Shown here in pieces: positions 45,667 through 56,579 of a stretch of DNA of 64,000 nt. Position 1 is the first letter of the stretch, and each line of letters opens with the position of its first letter. Below the pieces are notes generated by a model. The model was not told the origin of the DNA and searched no databases. It worked only from the letters and a program-made list of their open reading frames with translations. The stretch comes from Cervus elaphus (Eukaryota; Chordata; Mammalia; Artiodactyla; Cervidae): the NCBI RefSeq assembly GCF_910594005.1, contig NC_057825.1, positions 52,855,037 through 52,919,036 on the forward strand, written 5' to 3'. Made by a program: the position numbers and the translations under genes.

Positions 45667-46362
45667 TCAGAAAACTAAGATCATGGCATCTGGTCCCATC
45701 ACTTTATGGCAAATAGATGGGGGAAGAGTGGAAACAGTGTCAGACTTTATTTTCTTGGGCTCCAGAATCATTGCAGATTGTGATTTCAACCATGAAATTA
45801 AAAGACGCTTACTCCTTGGAAGGAAAGTTATGACCAACCTAGATAGCATATTAAAAAGCAGAGACATTACTTTGCCATCAAAGCTCCGTCTAGTCAAGGC
45901 TATGGTTTTTCCAGTGGTCATGTATGGATCTGAGAGTTGGATTGTAGGAAGGCTGAGCACCAAAGAATTGATGCTTTTGAACTGTGGTGTTGGAGAAGAC
46001 TCTTGAGAGTCCCTTGGACTGCAAGGAGATCTAACCAGTCCATCCTAAAGGAGATCAGTCCTGGGTGTTCATTGGAAGGACTGATCCTGAAGCTGAAACT
46101 CCAGTACTTTGGCCACCTCATGTAAAGAGTTGACTCATTTGAAAAGACCCTGATGGTGGGAGGGATTGGGGGCAGGAGGAGAAGGGGACGATAGAGGACG
46201 AGATGGCTGGATGGTATCACCGACATGATGGACATGAGTTTGAGTAAACTCCCAGAGTTGGTAATGGACAGGGAGGCCTGGGGTGCTGTGATTCATGGGG
46301 TCGCAAATAGTCGGACATGACTGAATGACTGGACTGAACTGAACTGAACTGAACTGAACTGA
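45555..46362 (+). mobile_element. BovB LINE, segment 2 of compound block
   Basis: A plus-strand copy opens just at the RT catalytic motif ('LRYADDITLMAES') and runs to a 3' tail of five CTGAA-type units (46338-46362). A frame of about 140 BovB codons is open from 45552. A single-base shift near 45950 moves it out of frame. Low divergence makes it younger than segment 1. Confidence 0.95.
46338..46362 (+). repeat. (GAACT)n tail repeat of BovB
   Basis: Five exact pentamers end the BovB copy. RTE-clade elements end in short tandem repeats rather than poly-A. Confidence 0.9.
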
Positions 46363-46700
46363 ATAGTTTAGTGGTTATCCACACTTTCTTCAATTTAAGT
46401 CTGAATTTGGCAATAAGGAGTTCAATAATGATCTGAACCACAGTCAGCTACCAGTCTTGTTTTTGCTGACTGTATATAGCTTCTTCATTTTTGGCTGCAA
46501 AGAATATAATCAATCTGATTTCAGTGTTGGCCCTCTGGTGATATCCATGTGTAGAGTCTTCTCTTGTGTTGTTGGAACAGGGTGTTTCCTATGACCAGTG
46601 TGTTCTCTTGGCAAACTCTGTTCACCTTTTCCCTGCTTAATTCTGCAATCAAAGGCCAAATTTGCCTGTTACTCCAAGTGTTTCTTGGCTTCCTATTTTT

Positions 46701-46910
46701 TCATTCCAGTCTCCTATAATGAAAAGGACATTGTTGGGGGGGTGTAAGTTCTAGAAGGTCTTGTAGGTCTTCATAGAACCGTTCAACTTCAGCTTCTTCA
46801 ACGTTACTGGTCAGGGCATAGACTCGGGTTACCGTGGTATTGAATGGTTTGCCTTGGAAACGAACAGAGATCATTCTGTCGTTTTTTGAGATTGCATCCA
46901 AGTTCTGCAT
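46701..46910 (-). pseudogene. BovB endonuclease middle remnant
   Basis: A 69-codon frame continues the endonuclease after a frameshift. 'RMISVRFQGKPFNTTVTRVY' and 'ERFYEDLQDLLELTP' are seen. The 'IIGDWN'-type catalytic stretch that should follow is disrupted (it reads 'PFHYRRLE'). Confidence 0.8.
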
Positions 46911-47406
46911 TCCAGACTCTTTTGTTGACTATGATGGCTTGTCCATTTCTTCTAAGAGATTCCTGCCCACAATAGAATCTATAATGGTCATCTGGATTAA
47001 ATTCACTCATTCCAGTCCGTTTTAGTTCGCTGATTTCTAGAATGTTGACGTTCACTCCTGCCATCTCTTGTTTGACCACTTTCAATTTGCCTTGATTCAT
47101 GGACCTAACATTCCAGGTTCCTATGCAATATTGCTCTTTACAGCATCGAACCTTGCTTCTATCACCAGTCACATCCACGACTGGGTGTTGTTTTCTCTTT
47201 GGTGCCATCCCTTCATTCTTTCTGGAGTTATTTCTCCACTGATCTCCAGTAGCATATTGGGCACCTACCGACCTGGGGAGTTTATCTTTCAATGTTCTAT
47301 CTTTTTGCCTTTTCTTACTGTTCATGGAGTTCTCAAGGCAAGAATACTGAAGTGGTTTGCCATTCCCTTCTCCAGGGAACCACATTCTATCTGACCTCTT
47401 CACCAT
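46804..47406 (-). pseudogene. BovB endonuclease N-terminal remnant
   Basis: A 200-codon frame holds the start of the RTE-type apurinic-like endonuclease that nicks target DNA before reverse transcription. 'GTWNVRSMNQGKL' (about residues 96-108) carries the active-site Asn, and 'ISELKRTGM' (about residues 127-135) the metal-binding Glu. 'FYCGQESLRRNG' follows. A frameshift near 46880 passes the frame to the neighbouring fragment. The protein is not complete. Confidence 0.85.
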
Positions 47407-47590
47407 GACCCGTCAGTCTTGGGCGGCCCTACATGGCATAGCCTAGCTTCATTGAGTTAGACAAGGCTATGGTCCATGTATCAGATTGGCTAGTTTTCTG
47501 TGATTGTGGTTTTAATCTGTCTGCCCTCTGATGCTCTCTCTCAGTGCCCACCATATTACTTGGGTTTCTCTTACCTTGGATGTATCATAA

Positions 47591-48655
47591 GTTGTATTTG
47601 CATCTTGGTTTGTATGGAGGTCAGGAAGCAACAGTTAGAACTGTACATGGAACAGACTGGTTCCAAATAGGAAAAGGTGTATATCAAGACTGTATACTGT
47701 CACCCTGCATATTTAACTTATATGCAGAATACATCATGAGAAACACTGGGCTGGAAGAAGCACATGCCTAAATCAAGATTGCCAGGAGAATATCAATAAC
47801 CTCAGATGTGCAATGACACCACCCTTATGGCAGAAAGTGAAGAAGATCTAAAGAGCCTCTTGATGAAAGCGAAAGGGGAGAGTAAAAAACTTGACTTAAA
47901 GCTCAACATTCAGAAAACTGAGATCATAGCATCTGGTCCCATCACTTCATGGCAAATAGGTGGGTAAACAGTGGCTGGCTTTATTTTTTGGGGCTCCAAA
48001 ATCATAGCAGATAGTGATTGCAGCCATGAAATTAAAAGATGTTTACTCATTGGAAGGAAAGTTATGACCAACCTAGAAAGCATAATAAAAAACAGAGACT
48101 ATTTTGTTAACAAAGGTCCATCTAGTCAAGGCTATGGTTTTTCCAGTAGTCATGTATAGATGTTAGAGTTGGACTATAAAAAGACCTGAGTGCTGAAAAA
48201 ATTACGCTTTTCAACTGTGGTGTGAGAGAAGACTCTTGAGAGTTCCTTGGAATACAAAAAGATCCAACCAGTCCATCCTAAAGGAGATCAGTCCTAGGTG
48301 TTCATTGGAAGGACTGATATTGAAGCTGAAACTCCAACACTTTGGCCATCTAATGCGAAGAGCTGACTCATTGGAAAAGACCCCAGTTCTAGGAAAGACT
48401 GAGGGCAGGAGGAGAAGGGGACGACAGAGGATGAGATGGCTGGATGACATCACCGACTCGATGGGCATGAGTTCGAGTAAACTCCGGGTGTTTGTGATGG
48501 ACAGGAAGGCCTGGTGTACTGTGATTCATGGAGTCGCAAAGAATCGGACACGACTGAGTGACTGAACTGAACTGAACTGAAGGGAGGCCTGGCGTGCTGC
48601 AGTTCATGGGGTCACAAAGAGTCAGACACAGCTGAGCGACTGAACTGAATTGAAC
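47591..48655 (+). mobile_element. BovB LINE, segment 4 of compound block
   Basis: A plus-strand 3' part begins before RT motif B ('ggtcaggaagcaacag') and ends in the family tail at 48581, then repeats the last 70 bp with another tail to 48655. Deletions in the YADD region ('cagatgtgcaatgacacc') destroy the catalytic motif. TGA at 48194-48196 falls at the codon shared with other copies. Together with segment 3 it has the arrangement of a 5'-inverted insertion. Confidence 0.93.
48582..48655 (+). repeat. Duplicated BovB 3' terminus
   Basis: The sequence 'gggaggcctggcgtgctgc' to 'gcgactgaactgaattgaac' repeats the preceding 48498-48581 terminus with about ten differences. The tail 'ctgaactgaactgaactgaa' lies between the two. 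Confidence 0.88.
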
Positions 48656-49620
48656 TTAACCAATATATAAATTGACCACATACTTAGAAAATTACCATAG
48701 TAGGAAGTTTATGCTCCTTGTGTATTTAAAACTAAACCAATCAATGCTGTGGAACATCCCTACTAAAACTTCAAGTCTTATGCATTAATCCTCAAATCTT
48801 AAAAATGTTAGTAAGAGGGAGCTATTTAATCAAGCTGTGTGTGCTATTCTTTACATATAAAGATTCTTTACATTTCAAAGGTGTAGTAGAAACTCCAAGA
48901 TATGTGTGTATAGTGTATTTATATTTCAGTAATTGTATTTGACAACTGCTATGTTCAAGGTAATCTTCTAGATAATAAGATAAATAAGTGAGCAGGATAG
49001 ATGAATAGTCTTTCTTCAGGAAGTGGATATACTCATGTGAGGATAATGTAAGCAAAAACAATAAAAACAAACAGAAACATTTGATGTAATTTCTAATATT
49101 AATGATTAATAAAAGGGAAAGTAAACCAGAAAAAGAAGACAAGGATGACATGTGTTGGAAATTACCTAATATAAAAAGAATAAAATGATAATACGAGAGG
49201 TGGCTGAGCAAGGTCCTAAGTGATAGGAGGTGGTGATCTGGAGATTTGGAGCACTGCATCAGCATACTTAGCACAGGTGGTTGTCAAACATGATATAATC
49301 AATTTCACAGCACTGATTGAATATACCAAGAAGGAACATCCAAATTCATAACATTTGTAGACACTCTAGAAATGTGCTATGGATATGAGGATCTGACCAC
49401 ATTAATTGATGACTGAATCATTAGGAGGTGTTCATACATGTTATTTGCAATAACATAAATAAATAACATATGTGGCACTTAGGGTGTTTATTCAAGAAAA
49501 ATTAGCTATTCTTTCTGATCCAGAAATACTCACAAACTTTAGACTCAGAAAGAATTGGTTTTGAATGTTGACTTTGTTTCACAACAGTCATGTCTTTTAC
49601 TAGTAGTTTAACTGCGTGCT
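48656..49620. other. Unassigned stretch
   Basis: A 150-codon minus frame at 48822-49274 is the longest frame outside a recognised transposon. It is Leu/Ser/Tyr-rich, AT-derived, and has no recognised motif. The interval near 48940-49080 may contain an ancient LINE relic, but I cannot name it. Confidence 0.4.
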
Positions 49621-49836
49621 GGCTTCCCTGGTGGCTCAAAGGGTAAAGAATCTGCCTGCAATGTGAGAGATGCAGGTTTGATCCCTGAGTCAGGAAGATA
49701 TCCTGGAGAAGGTAAAGGCAACCCACTCCAGTATTCTTGTGTGAAGAATTCAATGGACAGAGGAGCCTGGCAGGCTACAGTTCATGGGATCACAAAGAGC
49801 TGGATACAACTGAGTGACTAACACTTTCACTTTTTC
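49621..49836 (+). mobile_element. Bov-tA SINE
   Basis: The head is near consensus ('ggcttccctggtggctc'), with B-box-like 'aggtttgatccctgag' and a 'ctaacactttcac' end. It is one of the younger Bov-tA copies. Confidence 0.93.
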
Positions 49837-50704
49837 TTTAACTCAATGCCACATTTGCTCTACTTTTAAATGAGATTATTGGCACTTTCCCATATATGTG
49901 TTTAATAAAATTTATGAGGTAAGGTATATAAAAAAACTTATCCTAAAGTCTGATCTATTAATTACTTGGTGGTTAGGAATAGTGTCTAGGTAATAGTAAG
50001 GAAAAAATAACAACATCATAGAGTTACTTAATGAAAGATAGAGTCTTATAGATATAGGTGAAAATATTTCTTTTCTTATTTCCCCTCTTTATATAATAGA
50101 TACATACTTAGTTTGCCTGCTAGTGTCTGCATCTACAATGATAGAAAAGCTATTGGTACCCAATAAAGATTGCATTATGTGCAAAATTAATCAATTTTCT
50201 AAAATTTGTAGAAGTATATAGTTAGATAAATATTTAGATATTGTAAGAATGTGAAAAAGGAAAATCTAGATTACTATTATTCCATTTAAAATGTGTATAC
50301 CTAAGTAGCCCTAAAACTCAGTCTAAGTGGGTAATACAGAAGAAAACACATAATCTTATTTTTCATTTATAGAAATATAGCTCATATTTTATATATATTT
50401 GTAGATTTATATTTTTATGAATAATGCATGTTGCAAAGCAGAAATGGTTCTGGAGGGACACGAAACTGGTAAAGAGGTGAAAAATAACATCACATGAAAT
50501 TATTTTTGATAGTACTGAATGGAAAAATCAAATATGGGCATTATAGCTGCCTATAGATTTGTGAGGATACAGCAGAAAAAAATTGCTGATATTATTCTGT
50601 GTAGCTCTGAAAGTAAAATTACTATCAACAGCAACAAGTCTGAGGCAAATAAAGATGGGTCACAAAAGAATAATATCCCATTAAGAAATCAAATCCTCAA
50701 ACTG
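49837..50704. other. Unassigned AT-rich stretch
   Basis: No gene or transposon is recognised. The plus frame at 50519-50761 runs into the BovB tail and is not supported. Confidence 0.45.
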
Positions 50705-51491
50705 CTTCAGTTCAGTTCAGTTCAGTCACTCAGTCGTGTCCGACTCTTTGCGACCCTATGAACCGCAGTATGCCAAACCTCCCTGTCCATCACCAGCTCC
50801 CGGAGTTTACCCAAACTTATGTCCATTGAGTCGCTTATGCCATCTAACCATCTCATCCTCTGTCGTCCCCTTCTCCTCCTGCCTTCAATCTTTTCCAACA
50901 TTAGGATCTTTTCAAATGAGTCAACTCTTCGCATCAGGTGGCCAAAATATTGGAGTTTCAGCTTCAACATCAGTCCTTCCAATGAACACTCAGGACTGAT
51001 CTCCTTTAGGATGGACTGGTTGGATCTCCTTGCAGTCCAGGGGACTCTCAAGAGTCTTCTCCAACACCACAGTTCAAAAGCATCAATTTTTCAGCGCTCA
51101 GCTTTCTTTATAGTACAACTCTCACATCCATACATGACTACTGGAAAAACCATAACCTTGACTAGACAGACCTTTGTTGACAAAGTAATGTCTCTGCTTT
51201 TTAATATGCTATCTAGGTTGGTCATAACTTTCCTTCCAAGGAGTAAGAGTCTTTTAATTTCATGGCTGCAATCACCATCTGCAGTGATTTTGGAGCCCAG
51301 AAAAATAGGCAGCCACTGTTTCCCCATCTATTTGCCATGAAGTTATGGGACTGGATGCCATGATCTTAGTTTTCTGAATTTTGAGTTTTAAGCCAACTTT
51401 TTCACTTTCCCCTTTCAATTTCATCAAGAGGCTCTTCAGGTCTTCTTCACTTTATGCCATAAGGGTGGTCTCATCTGCATATCTGAGGTTA
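50705..51491 (-). mobile_element. BovB LINE, 5'-truncated
   Basis: Four 'ttcag' units begin the antisense tail, and the copy extends to the YADD-encoding sequence ('catctgcatatctgaggtta'), where it stops. Minus frame 50722-51051 is open over the C-terminal coding end, and 51091-51327 over the preceding block. They are separated by TGA at 51091-51093. Confidence 0.95.
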
Positions 51492-51988
51492 GTAAAATCA
51501 AATAATCAGCCATTAGAAAACTCATAATCAGATTTCCTTCTCTAGTTTCTGAGTTGACCATTTCAAATTTTAAAAGTATAAAATGTAAATTTTATAAATA
51601 AAAAATAAATAAAAATATGGGCTCAGAGGCCTTCATTTTTTTATTATGTCTTGAAAACCTAAAATTTTCTCCCATCTGGACTCAGTGAATCTGAAATATA
51701 ATAAGTTGGGAACTGTATTATCTCTCTGACCTCTGCCAGGTGTACTCACTTGTGTACATCTGAGACAGAAAAGATACCAAGGAGCAAAATTACTCTCCAG
51801 AGGCTCTAGTTTTTCAACAAACTTGAAATCAATTTCAAGTAGAAAAAAAAATGTATTATAATTATTGAAGTGTGACCCCACTTCTTTTAGCATAAAAGAC
51901 AATGGCATTGCCTTCATTGGTTGAAAAAACCTAGATGCATAATTGAGTCTGATTGTTCCTTCTCTTTACCAGCATTAATAAAGGCACT
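51492..51988. other. Unassigned stretch
   Basis: A 94-codon minus frame at 51633-51917 has no recognised family. Weak wording at 51660-51770 might be an old DNA transposon relic, without support. Confidence 0.4.
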
Positions 51989-52207
51989 GGGCTTCCCAGG
52001 TGGAACAATGGTAAAAAATGCATTTGTCAATGCAGGAGATTAACGAAACATGGGTTCAATCCCTGGGTTAGAAGTTTATCCCCTGGAGTAGGAAATGACA
52101 ACCCACTCCAGTAGTTTTGCCTGGAAAATGTCATGGGCAGAGGAGCCTGGTGGACTACAGTCCATGAGATTGCAAAGAGTCAGACATGACACAACAACAA
52201 CAACAAT
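51989..52207 (+). mobile_element. Bov-tA SINE with (CAA)n tail
   Basis: The head 'gggcttcccaggtggaac' and body are followed by tail 'gagtcagacatgacacaac', which runs into five CAA units. Confidence 0.92.
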
Positions 52208-52400
52208 GATAAAATACCACGCAAACTCAACCTATTACAATTCTAAAGTGACATTTATTGTCATTTCCCTAGCATAAAATCTTAGAAATATAATTTTTAA
52301 AATTAATGATTTTAGAGTAAATTAAACTAGAATCAGTGTTTCCTATTTCCTATGATTGTAATAAATCATGTTATTTTAGCCAAAAAGATTTAGAGTATAT
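52208..52400. other. Unassigned spacer
   Basis: AT-rich sequence between two Bov-tA copies of opposite orientation. Confidence 0.45.
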
Positions 52401-52609
52401 GCATGTGTGCGTACTTAGTCACTTCAGTCAGGTGCAACTCTTTGCAACCCTATGGACGATAGACCACAAAGCTCCTCTGTCCATGGAATTCTTTACACAA
52501 GAATACCGGAGTGGGTTGCCATGCCCTCCTCTAGGGGAAAATCCCAACCCAGAGACTGAATCTGTGTCTTCTGCGTTGCAGGCAGAGTCTTTACACACCT
52601 GGGAAGCCC
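52401..52609 (-). mobile_element. Bov-tA SINE
   Basis: The antisense tail 'tacttagtcacttcagtcag' leads to the head end 'acacacctgggaagccc'. Flanks 'agagtatatg' and 'agagtacgtg' suggest a mutated TSD. It faces the copy at 51989. Confidence 0.9.
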
Positions 52610-53777
52610 TCAGAGTACGTGTAAGAATTTTTTATTCTTTTTGCATGCTCTTTTGAGTGAAAAGTCACACTTCGATAGCTATCTGGATTTTTTAAATATA
52701 TCAATCTGAAACTTACTTTTAAACACAAGTGTGATTTACTCTGTTAAAATTCAGGAAAAGAAACATTACTGTTTAGAAGGTTAGAAAATTAAATTCATAA
52801 GTTTAAAGAGGAATCGATACTTGCTGCTGCTTATTTAATAAATTGATATTTGTGATGAAAGAGGGAACTGTTTAAATCATAATCTTCTTTTTCAGTGTTG
52901 ATTATTGACCATCACAACAAATATATCTTGATGACAATGAAAGTGTTCTCAAATTATTCATAATTATTTTATTACAGTGGATGATACTATTAACTAATTA
53001 TGAGTAAGGTAATAAAATAAACATTCAGAAATGTAGCTATGACAGAAATTAATAAATATAATGTATTCACATATGTATATGTATTCATGATTGTAGATAT
53101 AAATGCTAAAATTGGTATACAATATTTAAATATTTAAGAAACCCACAAGACTATTGTAATAACTCATCAAAAAAAGTTTCTTTACCTCTTTCTTCAGGTT
53201 TGTTGTTGTTTTTCTCTTGATAGTCTCAGGGTAGTCCCTTTAGGAACCAGTCAGATGTCAATTCTTACTATCAAACTGAGACATTTTAAATTACTTTTGG
53301 GGTATTTAAAGACAAAAATACAAGGTTTTTAAATTCCATACAAGCATTTTTGTATAAAATTAACATAGTGGAAACATTGCTACCATTTACCAGTCTTGTG
53401 AATTACCAATACACCACTTAATTACCTTTATCTGCCCAAGTGTAAAATTCTTAATCTATAACAATAGTACTAGTGTCTTCTTTGCACATTAATTGAAAGA
53501 ATTAGTGATAAATATTTTAAACACTGATTACAATATTATGATTCACCCATTTGTAATGTTTTTGTTTTGAAACAGAAAATAAATATCTCAAGGTTTGTAA
53601 CAATAAACTTGCATAAGATTTCCCCTCTGCCTTGTTAAGAATATGATAAAATTCCTACTTCTAAGCAGCAAAACATGGGATGCATTGCATAGATGGAGAC
53701 ACTGAATTTGGTTCTTATGAAGAAAATTTTTCCAGGAAAAAGAGTTGTCTAATAATGTGATGAGTTTTCTTAATGAG
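52610..53777. other. Unassigned AT-rich stretch
   Basis: No gene, RNA or recognisable transposon was found in this 1.2-kb interval. Confidence 0.5.
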
Positions 53778-54030
53778 GGTTGTTCAGTTGCTCAGTTGAG
53801 TCCAGTTCATGGACTACAGCTCACCAGGCTCCCCTGTCCTTCACCATCTCCCAGAGTTTGCACAAACTCATATCTGTTGAGTCAGTGATACCATCCAACC
53901 ATCTTATCCTTTGTCATCCCCTTCTCCTCCTACCTTCAGTCTTTCCCACCATCAGGATATTTTCCAATGAGTCAGTTCTTTGCATCAGGTGGCCAAAGTA
54001 TTGGAGCTTCAGGTTCATATCAGTACTCAG
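53778..54030 (-). mobile_element. BovB LINE 3' fragment
   Basis: About 250 bp of antisense 3' end with an old-type terminus ('gttgttcagttgctcag'). It lacks the 'tgtgacccc' section through a small deletion and stops after the antisense of 'aagctccaatactttggcc'. Confidence 0.9.
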
Positions 54031-54126
54031 ATTCTTAAGGTCATATGTTAGGACAGGAAACATTTAAGTTAGATAGTTAAATTCATATTAATTTTTATTT
54101 TCCAATTTACTTTGGCCCATAAAAGG

Positions 54127-54256
54127 AGGTGGTAGTGGTTTAGATGCCAAAGTTTTGTCTGACTCTTGTGACCCCATAAACTGTAGCCCACCAGGCTCCT
54201 CTGTCCATGGGATTTCCCAGATATAAATACTGGAGTGGTTTGTTATTTCCTTCTCA
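54127..54256 (-). mobile_element. Bov-tA/Bov-A fragment
   Basis: The antisense BovB-like tail and body are present ('gtgaccccataaactgtagc' to 'ttatttccttctc'). The tRNA-like head is missing. Confidence 0.85.
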
Positions 54257-55926
54257 AACTTGTCTTGGTATTCAAATTCAAATTCATACAGAATCACCCT
54301 CATAAGAATGTTTTCAGTTTATTTTAATAAGGTTCACCTTAAATGCTTTGCTCCCTTATTTGCTAGACTCACTTGTGCTCTTCTCCAGCAACTAGAGTCT
54401 CAGGAATGATTGTCCTCTGACCCTAGTTCATTTAATCCACAAAATCTCTGCTGTTTCCCAGTGAATTTCCTATATTTCCACTATACATACTGTTCTTAGC
54501 ATGATGTAGAGACTTAGAAAGCAGCATGTTTTACACTGACATTCACATAATTATGATCTGTGTTAAGGGAGGAGTTTGGAACCACTTGAGTAACAGCCAA
54601 GTAGGCATAAGGAATTGATCTTTTCTCAAACGAGCAATCGTTATGTAAAAACTTCCTTCCTTCAGGTGTGAATAGCAATGAAATAAATAATAATAATAAT
54701 AAAGCCTATATGATTTTATTACATAGTGAGAACAGGAAGCTCACTATCGTCTAATAGTAATCACGTGTGAAGGTAACATGGGGAATTTAAAATTAAGAAG
54801 CATGGGTAAATTATTCAATGCTATTTATATGTGTGACAAATCAATGACCTGCTTTAGAAAGAGCATAGACTAATGATGTAGAAACAGAAGTGTAATTCTC
54901 AGTTCTGTCAAAATCTGAAAAATTACGTATTGCTTCACTGCAATTTGATCTTATGTGAGGCTATAGGTGTAAGTGGTAAATAAGTACTCGAAAATATATT
55001 CCAGGGTACTAATAATATCAGGGATGATAAAGATAAGAGTTGGAGACTACCTAAACCAATAATCTATTTCTAAACAATTCTGTCCTAAAAACTCAAAGGG
55101 AAGGTCAATATGATTTAACAAAATTTTATTTCAGAGTTCTACTTGGAATTGTGAAAACATTTATCACAACCTTGATATGCACCCTCTCCACTGTTGTTTA
55201 TTACATAATATACAATCCTTTATGCAATTGGCTTTTCTTTAATTCTCATTTTATCATTCTTCAGGCTTTCTTTTATCATTCTTTCAATATTCCCTCCAAT
55301 ATTTTAAATGTATCTAATAAAAGGGTTACATATTGAAAACAAATTCAATCCATATTCTGAAGTTATTCAACATGCTTATTCTACTTCTTGTGAGCTTCAT
55401 CTTATGCAAGGCATAGTTTATTTTTAAATTAGCTAGAAGAAAGTAACCACTAATATTTTTAAAATAAAAGAAAGAGAATTGAACATTGTCTCTTCTTAGA
55501 GAAGACTGAAAACCCTATGGTAAGTTTACTGAATTATACATGTGATATTTCAGAAAATCTCAGCAACCAAAGTGACTGGATTACTGGAAAGTCTACTTGG
55601 GGAGTAGAAGATTGGTAAACATTTAGAAAAAATTATTCCATAAAATTAAAGAGGGCGTTGACTTGGAGGAATAAAAGGCAACAACAATACATTGATCAAC
55701 ATTCTGAGAGTAGAGCACACAGATTTTCAGTAAACACTTAGCATAGGTGACATTTCAGATAATCTCAAGGTTTCTAATTACCAATTTTCCTGAGATTCTG
55801 CTCCTTAAATATATGATTTTATTTGTCATGTTTTCTCATAAATGAGTGAAAATATAGGCAAAATATGGCACAGATGCTTCTCTAGCTATTAAATAAGGAA
55901 AGGGAAGACAGTCAGGTCTATTGATT
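54257..55926. other. Unassigned 1.7-kb stretch
   Basis: An (AAT)n run at 54682-54701 is the only repeat seen. No supported coding region. Confidence 0.5.
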
Positions 55927-56178
55927 ACTAAGAGGATTGCATGCATGCCTGCTAAGTCGCTTCATTTGTGTCTGACTCTTTGTGACTCTATGGAATGTAA
56001 CCCTCCAGGCTCCTCTCTGTCCATGGGATTCTCCAGGCAAGAATACAAGAGTGAGTTGTCATGCCCTGTTTCAGAGGATCTTCCCAACCCAGGGACTGAA
56101 CCCATGTCTCTTATATCCCCTGCATTGGCAGGTGGGTTCTTTACCACTAGCACTCCTGAGAAGTCCACTAAGAGGATT
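55927..56178 (-). mobile_element. Bov-tA SINE with perfect 12-bp TSD
   Basis: The SINE (55939-56166) lies between identical 'actaagaggatt' sequences at 55927-55938 and 56167-56178. A small head insertion ('cttatatcccc') distinguishes it. The intact TSD fixes both ends. Confidence 0.95.
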
Positions 56179-56397
56179 AGCCTAACTAAAATCATGGAAT
56201 GAATAACTAAAATGAAGATGTAGCAAGTGAGGTCTTGAAATCTAAAAGAAGTTTAAGAATTATAGGTACCAGGAAAAGAAGAAGGAATACATTCATTCTC
56301 TTAGGGAAATAATCATATTGAAAATGTTTATTAGTCTTCATTTCAATTAATGATTTCTATCATTAAGGATATTTTTGTTTTTTGTTTCAGACTTTTG
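56179..56397. other. Unassigned spacer
   Basis: No feature recognised between a Bov-tA and a CHR-type SINE. Confidence 0.45.
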
Positions 56398-56579
56398 TTA
56401 TGGACCATTTTTAAACTCTTTTTTGAGTTTGTTACAGTATTGCATTGCTTCTGTTTTATGTTTTGGATTTTTAGCTGCTAGGCATGTGGGATCTTAGCTG
56501 CTCAACTTGGGATTGAAGCCATATCCCCTGCACTGGAAGGAGAAGTCTTGGACTTCACTGGATCACCAGAGAACTCCTA
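56398..56579 (-). mobile_element. CHR-type SINE
   Basis: Minus-strand start 'aggagttctctggtgatcc', then a tRNA-derived head, 'cccaagttgagcagctaag', and the same A-rich tail region as the copy at 1343. The two are the same subfamily. Confidence 0.75.

Larger units (their letters stand above)
46363..47590 (-). mobile_element. BovB LINE, segment 3 (inverted 5' portion)
   Basis: An antisense block covers the endonuclease and the 5' region. It starts at endonuclease C-terminal text ('tagtggttatccacac'), passes the ORF start near 47400 and ends in 5' UTR near 47590. It overlaps segment 1 by about 330 bp of BovB consensus but differs from it by many substitutions, so the two are not a recent duplication. 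Confidence 0.92.

Noticed and set aside
46338..46362. (GAACT)n as a satellite or telomere-like array
   Set aside because: It is the normal BovB 3' tail; shorter versions end several other copies.
48822..49274. 150-codon minus frame as a gene
   Set aside because: Leu/Ser/Tyr/Phe-rich composition expected from AT-rich DNA, no motif, no splice or promoter context.
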